Shown: positions 50,949 through 59,539 of the stretch, one piece after another
How the letters are laid out: every line of letters begins with the position of its first letter
Position numbering within the stretch: position 1 is the first letter of the stretch
NCBI GenBank assembly: GCA_041398225.1
Contig: JAWKVD010000004.1
Coordinates: 62,001-126,000 of the forward strand
DNA: 64,000 bases
Source of the DNA: JAWKVD01 sp041398225
GTDB taxonomy: Bacteria; Pseudomonadota; Alphaproteobacteria; Caulobacterales; Hyphomonadaceae
Reading direction: 5' to 3'
Program-made: the position numbers and the translations under genes
The notes under the pieces: model-generated
What the model was told of the DNA's origin: nothing
Seen by the model: only the letters and a program-made list of their open reading frames with translations
The model's database searches: none

Positions 50949-52153
50949 GCGACCTCCCGCGGTTGGTCAGCTTCGGCGCCGAGGCACGCCTCGATCACCT
51001 CCCGGAGCGCGCCGGGCGGCTGGATGAAGTCGGATTCCGGCAGCGCGAGCAGCGAGGCCCGGCGACGCGCGATCTTGCCGCGATCGGCGCTGATCCGGCG
51101 CAGGAAATCCGGAAGGGTGGTTTCGAGGTTTTCCTCCAGCGAGAAGCCGACCTTGCGCGCTTCGATCCATTTCGAGGTCTGCGTTCCGGTCGGAGCGATC
51201 GCGGGCACGCCGTAATATCCGCCTTCATAGAGCCGGTTGGGCAGCAGCCAGACCGAGTTCTGTCCGGCTTCCATGAAGTCGCCGGCCCAGACGAGATCGA
51301 GACCGCCATAGATTTTCGACAGGTCTTCCGGCGCGGAATAGCGGCCATGGAAGGTCAGGTTCGGAGCCTGCTTCACCTTCTCATGGAAGTCGGGGATCTC
51401 GGTTTCGGCCGGTTTGCCGTGCAGATGGATCTCGATGTCAGGGCCGAGTTCGCGCGCTGTGGTCAGCAACAGGTCGAGGCTGCGGGCGCAGCGCAGAATG
51501 CCGATCCAGCCCAAGCGTAGCGGCGGCGGACGGGCGGTCCCGGCGTCGTTCGCGGGGATCGGCGCAGCGATCGGCGCGGCGACGGCTGGCGCCGTGTCGG
51601 CGGACGGGCGGGGGCCATAGTCGGCGCCGGCGGCCATGCGGTTCTCAAGCAGGAACGCCTTGTACTGGCCGCGATAGTAGCGCTCGAAATGATTGGTCAG
51701 AAAGCCGGGCGAGGAAACGACGACGCCCGCGCAGCGCCGCAGAAGCGCGCTCTCGATGGTTCGCAGCGACATGCCGAGCGGGTCGCGGCGTGACAGCAGG
51801 CGATGCACGTCCAGGCATTCGTAGACCACGCGCGTGTCGAGACGCAGCTGGCGTTTCGCCTCGAAGGCGAGCGCCAGCATGTCGAGATTGCGGGCGTAGA
51901 TGAGATCGGCGGCCTTCAGTTTCTCGGCTTCGGTCGCGGCGATGCGCGCGCCGCTGAAAATGGATTTGACCCGCTGGACGTAGGCCGCGTCGGCGGTGCG
52001 GCCGAGATCGACATTCTCCCACGCGGGGGGAGGGCCGTCATTCCGGCGCATCATGAACCCCGTAACGGTCATTCCGTCGTCACGGAAATTTTGCACGCGC
52101 CGTTTTACAGCGGCGTCGCCGGAGTCGTGACCGAAGAAGGCGATATGCGTCAT
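50945..52153 (-). CDS. GT4-like glycosyltransferase
   Basis: A 402-residue GT-B protein. N-terminal MTHIAFFGHDSGDAAVKRRVQNFRDDG begins the acceptor domain; ADLIYARNLDMLALAF follows. The C-terminal donor domain has LRLGWIGILRCARSLDLLLTTARELG, IEIHLHGKPAETE, FHGRYSAPEDLSKIYGGLDLVWAGDF and PNRLYEGGYYGVPAIA (the E-x-G-type region). Linked by overlap to the Wzy-type gene. The middle (about 185-210) is a Pro/Ala-rich linker. Confidence 0.82.
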   Translation of the reverse strand: MTHIAFFGHDSGDAAVKRRVQNFRDDGMTVTGFMMRRNDGPPPAWENVDLGRTADAAYVQRVKSIFSGARIAATEAEKLKAADLIYARNLDMLALAFEAKRQLRLDTRVVYECLDVHRLLSRRDPLGMSLRTIESALLRRCAGVVVSSPGFLTNHFERYYRGQYKAFLLENRMAAGADYGPRPSADTAPAVAAPIAAPIPANDAGTARPPPLRLGWIGILRCARSLDLLLTTARELGPDIEIHLHGKPAETEIPDFHEKVKQAPNLTFHGRYSAPEDLSKIYGGLDLVWAGDFMEAGQNSVWLLPNRLYEGGYYGVPAIAPTGTQTSKWIEARKVGFSLEENLETTLPDFLRRISADRGKIARRRASLLALPESDFIQPPGALREVIEACLGAEADQPREVA

Positions 52154-52458
52154 GCGGGCTCGCGTGCAATCTGCAGGCCGGGGCGCCGGTCGTTCATTAA
52201 CGTCAGTCGGGGCGCTCCGGGACCTGTCTCCCTTAATGGTTGAGCGTTTCTTGTGCTTCGTACCTGCTGAGATACCGTTTACTGTAGTGAACGGGTTGCC
52301 AGACAGGATCTGAACGTCTCTTCAATTGGAAGGGACGGGATCTGTCAGGTGCGGATTGCAGTTATGGCTCATCGATTGCTTGGAGCCAGGCGAACTCCGG
52401 GATACGGCATTCCGGGGACCTCGGCGAAACCTTTCGTCGGGCGTGCAAGGAAGACGCG
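52154..52458. promoter_or_regulatory. Divergent control region with a 20-bp near-palindrome
   Basis: 305 bp between a glycosyltransferase (minus) and the phosphatase-Wza group (plus). CCGTTTAC-TGTA-GTGAACGG at 52275-52294 is an inverted repeat with one mismatch, of a size used by dimeric repressors. Two isolated TTAA (52197-52200, 52232-52235) do not have CtrA spacing. No ORF is convincing. Confidence 0.5.
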
Positions 52459-53361
52459 TTGGTATCCGGAATGACTCGGGTGTGGGAGATGTTCGTCGAT
52501 CTGGTCCTGTCGCTCCGCGACATGATCATGTCGGCATATGACAGCCTGGTTCTGACGTTCCGGAAGGACACTGTGCGGCCAGCGGCCGCCAAACCGGTCC
52601 ATATTCCCGGCGTAGCGCCGCAGATTCCGTCCGGTCGGCGCGTTTATGCGGTCGGCGACGTGCATGGCCGGGCCGACCTGCTTCAGCGCCTCATCGCCGA
52701 GCTGCGCGAAGACGCCAAGCAGGGCGAGTATGAGGGCCGGCCGATCCTCATCTTCCTCGGCGACTACGTCGATCGCGGCTTCCAGTCGAAGGAAGTGCTG
52801 AGCACGCTCATCAGCCCGGCGCTGTCCGAATTTGAGACATATTTCCTGAAAGGGAACCACGAGGCGGCGATGCTTCAGTTCCTGAAAGACCCCAGCATCG
52901 GTCCGCGCTGGGCCGAATATGGCGGGGTCGAAACGCTGGTTTCCTACGGCGTTCAGCCGCCGCGCGTGCGCACCAGCATGGATGAATGGGCGCGCGCCTC
53001 GCAGGCGCTCAACGCCGCGTTGCCCCAGCAGCACCGCCACTTCCTCGAGAACCTCGATATCAGCGTCCGCATCGGCGATTACATCTTTGTGCATGCGGGA
53101 CTGCGTCCGGGGGTTTCGCTCGACATGCAAAGCGAGCACGACATGCTCTGGATTCGGGAGGAGTTCCTCGAGGACAGAAAGCATCTCGGCGCCGTGGTCG
53201 TGCATGGCCACACGCCGTCGCAGGCGCCTTATCGCGACTCCCGCCGGATCGGCATCGATACCGGCGCCTATCTCAGCGGCCGTCTTACGGCAGCGCGTTT
53301 GCAGGCGGACACGGTGGAGTTCTTGACGACAGGCCGTCGCATCGAAGCGGTCGCGAGCTGA
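52459..53361 (+). CDS. PPP-family serine/threonine phosphatase
   Basis: A 300-residue metallophosphoesterase of the PPP type. GDVHGR (about 67-72), FLGDYVDRGFQSKEV (about 98-112), LKGNHEAAML (about 129-138), and two late His (VHAGLRPG and VHGHTPS) give all five PPP metal/catalytic motifs. The N-terminal 55 residues are extra, with a hydrophobic segment. It is followed by the Wza-type gene after 14 bp, in a locus with a tyrosine autokinase, so it may act on the same protein. Start TTG 52459 has AAGGAAG at 52447-52453; ATG 52471 is an alternative. Confidence 0.86.
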   Translation: MVSGMTRVWEMFVDLVLSLRDMIMSAYDSLVLTFRKDTVRPAAAKPVHIPGVAPQIPSGRRVYAVGDVHGRADLLQRLIAELREDAKQGEYEGRPILIFLGDYVDRGFQSKEVLSTLISPALSEFETYFLKGNHEAAMLQFLKDPSIGPRWAEYGGVETLVSYGVQPPRVRTSMDEWARASQALNAALPQQHRHFLENLDISVRIGDYIFVHAGLRPGVSLDMQSEHDMLWIREEFLEDRKHLGAVVVHGHTPSQAPYRDSRRIGIDTGAYLSGRLTAARLQADTVEFLTTGRRIEAVAS

Positions 53362-53375
53362 ACAGGAGTATGACA

Positions 53376-54080
53376 ATGTTCGTGCGCACGATCCGGGCGG
53401 CGATCTTCAGTCTGGTGGGCGGGGGCCTTCTGGCGTTCAGCGGTTGCGCGAGCGGGCAGGTCGCCGAGCCGTCGACGTCGCTGCAAACTCAGGACATCGC
53501 GCCGGCTACGGTCGCAGCGCCTGTGGCTCCGCCGGTTGCTCAGCCTGTCGTTCCGCCGGTCGCTCCGCCGGCCGCCGAGGTCAGCGGCCCGGCCCCGCAA
53601 CAGTCCGCGGCGGCCGACGTCAACGCCTATCACCTGGACAATGGCGACGAGATCAAGGTCACGGTTTATGACGAGCCGGACCTCTCCGGCACGTTCGAAC
53701 TGGACGGCTCCGGCGCGTTCTCGATGTCGCTCATCGGGCAGGTCGAGGCCCGCAATCTCACCGCGCGTCAGCTTGAGCGCGAGATCGAGCGCAAGCTGCG
53801 CGACGGCTTCCTGCGCAATCCCAGCGTTACGGTCGAGGTGATGACCTACCGGCCGTTCTACATTCTCGGAGAGATTAACCGCCCCGGCCAGTATCCTTAC
53901 ACCAATGGTTTGACGGTGATGAACGCCATCGCCAGCGCGGGCGATTTCACCTACCGGGCCGACAAGCGGCGGGTGTTCATCAAGAGCGTCGATCAGGAAC
54001 ATGAGCGCGAAGTGTCGCTCACGCCGAGCACGCCGGTGCGCCCCGGCGACACGATCCGGATCAAGCAGCGACTGTTCTAG
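53376..54080 (+). CDS. Polysaccharide export lipoprotein (Wza/OPX type)
   Basis: A 234-residue protein. Signal MFVRTIRAAIFSLVGGGLLAFSGCAS with a lipobox cysteine at about 24; then a Pro/Val/Ala-rich linker (about 45-75) and the polysaccharide export domain from AYHLDNGDEIKVTVYDEPDLSG to VEVMTYRPFYILGEINRPGQYPY, with SLBB-like repeat to the end. It would form the outer-membrane exit channel. ATG 53376 is 7 bases after AGGAG (53364-53368), better than 53370. Co-transcribed with phosphatase. Confidence 0.88.
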   Translation: MFVRTIRAAIFSLVGGGLLAFSGCASGQVAEPSTSLQTQDIAPATVAAPVAPPVAQPVVPPVAPPAAEVSGPAPQQSAAADVNAYHLDNGDEIKVTVYDEPDLSGTFELDGSGAFSMSLIGQVEARNLTARQLEREIERKLRDGFLRNPSVTVEVMTYRPFYILGEINRPGQYPYTNGLTVMNAIASAGDFTYRADKRRVFIKSVDQEHEREVSLTPSTPVRPGDTIRIKQRLF

Positions 54081-54175
54081 GCCGGCACAGGCCCTGAACG
54101 AAGCCGCGCGGCCCAGTTCGCCTGATTGTTGCATGAACCCCACAGGAAGGGGTCCCGACAGGTCCCCGCAGGAGA

Positions 54176-54604
54176 ATGGCGTTGACGCCGCGACCTTCCT
54201 TACGCGAGTGGTCGACGAAGAGTTCAGGTGGGAAGGTGATCGTTCGTCCCGGAGTTTCAGCTTTGTTCGGCGCGGCCCTCGCCGCCGCCCTGGCGGCTAT
54301 GAGCGCGCCTTGCGCCGCGGCCCAGTCGGCTGAAGGCCGGTGCACGGATGCGGAAATCGCCACCGGCCTCTGCCAAACATTCGAGACGGGGACCGGTTCA
54401 GGCGCTATTGGCGATCTGGGCGGGGAGGGCGGCTCCGCCGAGCGGACGGCTGCGGCCGGCTATGTCAGCCCGCGTTCGCAGGATTGGACGCCGGACTTTA
54501 GTTTCCGGGTTCCGCAACCGCCTCCGGGGCTCATTCCGAAATGGCGGCGTGAGGATGATGAGACGAGTTACCCCAAACGTCAGAGTTCTTTGGGGGCGAA
54601 TTAA
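54176..54604 (+). CDS. Secreted or exported protein of polysaccharide locus, unknown
   Basis: A 142-residue frame. Residues about 26-48 (GVSALFGAALAAALAAMSAPCAAAQ) look like a signal peptide ending AQ, after 25 extra residues; in-frame TTG 54182 and GTG 54236 are alternative starts, and GTG gives a better signal length. The mature part has WTPDFSFRVPQPPPGLIPKWRREDDE. No family recognised. It sits between the export lipoprotein and barrel genes. Confidence 0.5.
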   Translation: MALTPRPSLREWSTKSSGGKVIVRPGVSALFGAALAAALAAMSAPCAAAQSAEGRCTDAEIATGLCQTFETGTGSGAIGDLGGEGGSAERTAAAGYVSPRSQDWTPDFSFRVPQPPPGLIPKWRREDDETSYPKRQSSLGAN

Positions 54605-54731
54605 CTGTACCGCGCTACGCTCGCCAGGCGACGGTATCTAAATTGCTAAGTTTGGCGTGGCGGGCGGACCATCGGGGGGTGCTTCGGCGGTTCCGGGCGC
54701 GGCAGGTCGAGAAGGGACAGGGCGAACGACA

Positions 54732-56021
54732 ATGCAAAACAGCCTCAAGAAGTATTTCCGGTCCACCCTGATGCTCGCGGGCGCGAGCGTGGTGATCGCT
54801 CCGACCGCGCTGGCGCAGTCGGTCGACAACCCGTTCAAGCGCGACCGCTTCCTCGCCGTAACCGATCGTTATCAACCCGAATACGATCCCGAGCCGGTCC
54901 GTCTCGGCTCGACGATCGTCGATTCCAGCGTCGGTGTGGACGTTCGCTCGGACGACAACGTCTTCTACGCCGACCAGAACCCGGTAGACGACACGCTCTT
55001 CGTGTTCACGCCGCGCTTCCGGATGCGGACCGACTGGGCCAACCACGAGCTTGCCGGCGGCGTGAACGTCGAGCACCGCGAATACCAGGACCAGGACAGC
55101 GAATCCGCCACCGACGTTTCCGGCAATTTGCGCGGACGTCTGGACGTCAGCCGGGGTTTCTCGCTGAACGCCAGCCTTCGCGGTTTCTCCGGCTTTGAAG
55201 AACGCTATGCGCCGGCGACCATCGGCAACGCCGCCGAGCCGACGCCTTACGACCGGACCACCGGTGAAGTCGGCGCCGCCTTCGTGCGCGACCGGATCGA
55301 ACTGACGGCCGCGGTCGGCCAGGACACGCGCGACTATGACAATGTCGCCCGCGTCGGCGGTGGTCCCGACATCGCGCAGGACTATCGCGACGTGACCGAG
55401 CAGTATCTTCGCGCGCGCGCCTCCTACGCCGTTTCTCCGAACGTCGCCGTGTTCGTGCAGGGCCGCGCCGCGGACCTCGACTACGACCAGTCGGTTCCCA
55501 ATCGCGACTCCAAGATCACCAGCGCCCAGGTGGGTCTGGACTTCGAACTCTCCGCGCCGTTCCGCGGCGATGTCGCCGTGGGCTACTTCAAGGACGACAA
55601 GAAGGACGATGCAAACCTTACATCCGGTCGGGACTTTGACGGGGTGAGCATCGACGGCAACCTGCACTGGTTCATCACCGAGCTGACCACGCTGTCGTTC
55701 AGCGCGCAGCGTGCGCCGGAAGATCCGGGCCTGCCGAATTCGTCTTCGGCTTCCGTCACGCGGCTGGGCGCTCGCGCGGATCACGAATTGCTGCGCAATG
55801 TGCTCATTTCGGTCGACTTGAAGTCGACGAAGCGTGCATATGAAGACATCTCGCGCGAAGACGAGTTCTTCGAGGGGTCTCTCGGCGTCGGGTACAAGCT
55901 GAACAAGCACGCGCGGATCGACGCGAGCTACACGCGACGGGACCAGACCTCATCGGGCGCGCTTGTGGGGCCGGAATTTGACCAGAATGTCTTCAGCATT
56001 GGTTTGCGCCTGTACCCCTAA
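54732..56021 (+). CDS. Outer-membrane beta-barrel protein of exopolysaccharide locus (BBP2-like)
   Basis: A 429-residue protein. The signal peptide (MQNSLKKYFRSTLMLAGASVVIAPTALAQ) cleaves after ALA. The mature part is built of alternating strands (RMRTDWANHELAGGVNVEHREYQDQDS, DRIELTAAVGQDTRDYDNVA and so on) ending in a C-terminal aromatic-type strand (FSIGLRLYP), like EpsL/BBP2 family barrels in exopolysaccharide operons. It probably helps the polymer exit. Between the Wza-type and Wzc-type genes. Confidence 0.82.
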   Translation: MQNSLKKYFRSTLMLAGASVVIAPTALAQSVDNPFKRDRFLAVTDRYQPEYDPEPVRLGSTIVDSSVGVDVRSDDNVFYADQNPVDDTLFVFTPRFRMRTDWANHELAGGVNVEHREYQDQDSESATDVSGNLRGRLDVSRGFSLNASLRGFSGFEERYAPATIGNAAEPTPYDRTTGEVGAAFVRDRIELTAAVGQDTRDYDNVARVGGGPDIAQDYRDVTEQYLRARASYAVSPNVAVFVQGRAADLDYDQSVPNRDSKITSAQVGLDFELSAPFRGDVAVGYFKDDKKDDANLTSGRDFDGVSIDGNLHWFITELTTLSFSAQRAPEDPGLPNSSSASVTRLGARADHELLRNVLISVDLKSTKRAYEDISREDEFFEGSLGVGYKLNKHARIDASYTRRDQTSSGALVGPEFDQNVFSIGLRLYP

Positions 56022-56063
56022 CACCCCTGGCCCGGGGTGTTTCGGGCGTTGGAGACAGTAGTC

Positions 56064-58340
56064 GTGAACAAGGTCTATCCGTTGGATGTCTCTGCGGCTT
56101 ACCCGCGCTCCGGCACGACCCAGACCGGGTCGGTCGCCAGCGCGGATGCGTCGCTGAGAGGTATTTTCCGCGCGTTGCAGCGCCGCCTCGGACTGATGCT
56201 CGCGATCTTCCTGCTGACGTTCGCGGCCGTTGCGATCTACACCTTCCAGCAGACGCCCGAGTTCACCGCCAAATCCAGCCTGGTCGTCAATCAGCGCCAG
56301 ACGACGATCGACCTGATGTCGATGTATACGGGTCTGCCGTCCGACAGCGCCATGCTGGACACCGAGGTCGAGATCCTTCGCAGCCGGTCGCTGATCGGCA
56401 AGGTCGTCTCCCGCCTCAACCTGATCGAAGACCCTGAATTCAACCCCTCGCGCGCGGTTCCCAGCGATTTCGACGTCCGCATGGACGGCGTGAAGTCCTT
56501 CATCAAGGGCATGCTGGGGATGAACGGCAAGGCCAAGGAAGCCGAGCCGACCCCGGAAGAGCGCGCGCAGGCGCAGGTCGACGAGTTCGAAGCCGTCGTC
56601 GACGCCGTGCAACGCGCCATCTCGGTTTCGCGTCTGGGCACCACCTACATCGTCGAGATCGACGCCACGAGCCGCGATCCGAAGACCGCGGCCGATCTCG
56701 CGAACACCGTCGCCGAAGTCTACCTGTCCAACCAGATGGACCAGAAATACGAGCAGACCCGCCGTATTCAGGACTGGCTGGACGCTCGCACCGAAGAACT
56801 GCGTGAAGAGGTGCGGGTGGCCGAAAGCCGCGTCGCCGACTTCATGGCGCGCACCGGCACCGGACGTGTCGCGGGCGGCGCGACGATCGTCGAACAGCAG
56901 ATCCGCGACATTAACTCGGAGCTGACCGCCGCGCGCGGAACGCTGGCAGAGAAGACCGCGATCCTTCAGAACGTGAAGTCCCAGATCGCGGCCGGCAAGG
57001 ATGTGGACTCGATCGCCGCGGCGCTTCAATCCACCAACATTGTGAACCTGCGTCAGCAGCAGACCGAGATCGCGCGCCGCAAGGCCGAGCTTGAGGTGAA
57101 ATACCTGCCGAGCCACCCCGACGTCGAGCGCGTGAACAGCGAGATGGCGGACATCAACCGCCGGATCGACGCGGAACTGCAGCGCATCGTCTCCTCGCTC
57201 GAGCAGGACGTCGTGATCGCCAACCAGCGCGTGCGGTCGCTGCAGACCGATCTGGCGCGCGCCAAGGGCGAACTCGCGGGCAACAATGTCGACGCCGTCA
57301 AACTCTCCGAGCTTGAGCGCGAGGCGGAAGCCAGCCGCAACCTGCTGTCGGAATTCACCGCGCAGGCCAAGCAGACGCGCGAGCAAAGCAAGATCGCCGA
57401 AGCCGATGCGGTCATCAACGCCGAAGCGCCGGTTCCGCGCGGGCCGAGCTTCCCGAACATTCCGCTGAACCTCGTTCTCGGCGTGATGCTCGGCATGGCG
57501 ATGGCCGGCGCCGCGGGCGTGCTGACCGAACTGCTCGACAACTACATCTCGAACCCCGAGGAAGTCGAAGGCGTCACCGGGCTGCCCTATATCGGCCAGA
57601 TCCCGCTGCTGCCGGGCTCCAGCGGGTTCAACAAGGCGAAGACGCCGCCGGGCGCCTTCCTGGTCGAGAAGCCGCACTCCGGTTTCGCCGAAGCGTTCCG
57701 GCACCTTCGCGCCTCGATCATGTTCGCGGATCTCGACAAGGCCGCGAAGACCGTCGCGGTGGTGTCCTCGCTGCCGGACGAAGGCAAGACCAGCGTCACC
57801 TACTGCCTTGGCCGCGTTTCCGCGATGTCGGGAACCAAGACCATCATCATCGACGGCGACCTTCGCCGCCGCCAGCTCACCGAAGTCTCCGGCGCCGAAC
57901 ACGAAGCGGGCCTGCTCGAATACCTGTTCGGCGAAGCGCGCCTGTCCGACGTGATCTGGACGGACGAGAGCACCGGCCTCGACATCCTGCCGCTGTCCGA
58001 CCGCAAGCACACGCCGCGCGACGTGTTCGGCTCGCGCGCGTTCGACGCGCTGCTTAACATGCTGCAGCAGACCTACGATCTGATCATCATCGACACCGGC
58101 CCGATCCTTCTGATGGCGGAAACCCGCGTCGTGACCAGCAAGGTCGATCAGGTGGTTCTGGCCGCGCGGTGGCGCAAGACGAGCCGCGGCGCGATCCGCG
58201 ACACGGTGAAAATCCTGCGCGACTTCCGCGCCAACATCACCGGCGTCGTGCTGACCTTCGTCGATCTTCGCAAGAAGGCGTATCACGCCTATTCCGCCGC
58301 CAATTACGGCGCCTACGCGAAGTACTATCAGAACGACTAG
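56064..58340 (+). CDS. Wzc-type chain-length regulator and tyrosine autokinase
   Basis: A 758-residue co-polymerase. TM1 is at about 42-61, a Wzz domain and long coiled coil fill 70-460, TM2 is about 465-490, and the kinase domain follows. BY-kinase motifs: SSLPDEGKTS (Walker A, about 571-580), TIIIDGDLRR (Walker A'), LIIIDTGPIL (Walker B, with G in place of the usual first P). The tail is Tyr-rich (KAYHAYSAANYGAYAKYY). It governs length and opening of the export complex. GTG 56064 is chosen with GGAG at 56051-56054; upstream GTG 56037 is less likely. Both kinase and Wzz parts are fused, unlike split HfsA/HfsB. Confidence 0.93.
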   Translation: MNKVYPLDVSAAYPRSGTTQTGSVASADASLRGIFRALQRRLGLMLAIFLLTFAAVAIYTFQQTPEFTAKSSLVVNQRQTTIDLMSMYTGLPSDSAMLDTEVEILRSRSLIGKVVSRLNLIEDPEFNPSRAVPSDFDVRMDGVKSFIKGMLGMNGKAKEAEPTPEERAQAQVDEFEAVVDAVQRAISVSRLGTTYIVEIDATSRDPKTAADLANTVAEVYLSNQMDQKYEQTRRIQDWLDARTEELREEVRVAESRVADFMARTGTGRVAGGATIVEQQIRDINSELTAARGTLAEKTAILQNVKSQIAAGKDVDSIAAALQSTNIVNLRQQQTEIARRKAELEVKYLPSHPDVERVNSEMADINRRIDAELQRIVSSLEQDVVIANQRVRSLQTDLARAKGELAGNNVDAVKLSELEREAEASRNLLSEFTAQAKQTREQSKIAEADAVINAEAPVPRGPSFPNIPLNLVLGVMLGMAMAGAAGVLTELLDNYISNPEEVEGVTGLPYIGQIPLLPGSSGFNKAKTPPGAFLVEKPHSGFAEAFRHLRASIMFADLDKAAKTVAVVSSLPDEGKTSVTYCLGRVSAMSGTKTIIIDGDLRRRQLTEVSGAEHEAGLLEYLFGEARLSDVIWTDESTGLDILPLSDRKHTPRDVFGSRAFDALLNMLQQTYDLIIIDTGPILLMAETRVVTSKVDQVVLAARWRKTSRGAIRDTVKILRDFRANITGVVLTFVDLRKKAYHAYSAANYGAYAKYYQND

Positions 58341-58344
58341 ACGA

Positions 58345-58364
58345 GCGGGGCGTTCACGCCCCGC
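58345..58364. terminator. Hairpin between wzc-type gene and metC
   Basis: GCGGGGCGT-TC-ACGCCCCGC, a 9-bp perfect stem, 5 bp after the Wzc-type stop and 9 bp before the metC stop. Without a T-run; it serves as a convergent boundary. Confidence 0.65.
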
Positions 58365-58372
58365 CATTCGCC

Positions 58373-59539
58373 TCAGGCGCTGGCCGCATAGGCCGCGAAG
58401 CCGCGCTCGAGATCGGCGATCAGGTCGCTGGTGGCTTCCATTCCGATCGACAGACGCAGCAGCGATCCGCCGAAATCGGGCTTGCGCGCGGTGCGCTTGA
58501 GCTGCGGATCGCAATGAATGGCGAGGCTCTCGAAGCCGCCCCATGAAAAGCCCAGCCCGAACAGCTCAAGCGCGTTCAGGAAGGCGTGCACCGCCGCTTC
58601 GCTGGACGGTTTCAGCACCACGCCGAACAGGCCGGCCGCGCCGCTGAAGTCGCGCTTCCACAGATCGTGATAGCGATCGCCCTCCAGCGCCGGATGAAGA
58701 ATGGCCGCCACCTCCGGCCGGGTCTTCAGCCAGCGCGCCACGTCCAGTCCGGCCTGTTCATGCCGGGCGAGGCGCGCGGGCAGGGTGCGCAGTCCGCGCA
58801 GGGTGAGCCAGGCTTCGTCGGGCGCCACCGACAGTCCGAGTTCGGCGATCATGTCCGTCATGCGTGCGGCGAGGCGCGCGTCGTTGACGGCGATGGAGCC
58901 GCCCAGCAGGTCGGCCGATCCGTTGACGTATTTGCTCGTCGCCTGAACCGAGATGTCGACGCCGAGTTCGAGCGGCTTGTGATAGAGACCCGCGCTCCAT
59001 GTGTTGTCCATGATGGTGACCGCGCCGGCGGCGCGCGCGGCGCGCGTGATCGCCGGGGTGTCCAGCACCTCGAAGGTCAAAGAGCCGGGGCTCTCGATAA
59101 ACACCACGCGGGTTTCGGGGCGGATCATGTCCGCGATGCGCTCGCCGACGTCGGGGTCGAAATATTCGGTCGTGCAGCCCCAGCGGCGCAGCGTGTGATC
59201 GCAGAAACGCCGCGTCGGTCCGTAGACGTTGTCGCAAACCAGAATGTGCGCGCCCGGTTCGGCCAGCGTCATCAGCGGAACGGTGCAGGCGAGCAGCCCC
59301 GAACTGACCACTAGGCAGTGATCGGCGCCCTCCAGCTCGGCGAGCGCCTGTTTCAGCGCCGTGTGCGTGCTGGTTCCGTGAATGCCGTACTTGTTGCCGG
59401 GACCGTATAGATCGGCGGCCGTCGGCTGCAGCAGGGTCGAGGCGCGCTGGACGGTCGGGTTCACGCCGCCGCCGGTCAGGGCCGGATCGCGGCCGGCTCG
59501 AACAAGACGGGTCTCAAGCTTGCGCGGCCCGTCGCTCAT
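58373..59539 (-). CDS. metC: Cystathionine beta-lyase MetC
   Basis: A 388-residue PLP enzyme of the Cys/Met metabolism family. GNKYGIHGTSTHTALKQALAELEGAD, the SSGLLACTVPLMTL segment, VFIESPGSLTFEVLD, TIMDNTWSAGLYHKPLELGVDISVQATSKYVNGSADLLGG with the PLP lysine in TSKY, and the SWGGFES loop are in place. It splits cystathionine to homocysteine; the beta-lyase subtype is inferred from SWGGFESL. Start ATG 59539 overlaps the sseA stop by 4 bp. Confidence 0.9.
   Translation of the reverse strand: MSDGPRKLETRLVRAGRDPALTGGGVNPTVQRASTLLQPTAADLYGPGNKYGIHGTSTHTALKQALAELEGADHCLVVSSGLLACTVPLMTLAEPGAHILVCDNVYGPTRRFCDHTLRRWGCTTEYFDPDVGERIADMIRPETRVVFIESPGSLTFEVLDTPAITRAARAAGAVTIMDNTWSAGLYHKPLELGVDISVQATSKYVNGSADLLGGSIAVNDARLAARMTDMIAELGLSVAPDEAWLTLRGLRTLPARLARHEQAGLDVARWLKTRPEVAAILHPALEGDRYHDLWKRDFSGAAGLFGVVLKPSSEAAVHAFLNALELFGLGFSWGGFESLAIHCDPQLKRTARKPDFGGSLLRLSIGMEATSDLIADLERGFAAYAASA

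Noticed and set aside
55950..58544. 864-codon minus-strand frame antisense to the Wzc-type gene
   Set aside because: The plus strand encodes all kinase motifs; the antisense is Arg/Asp/Gly/His-rich with no domains.
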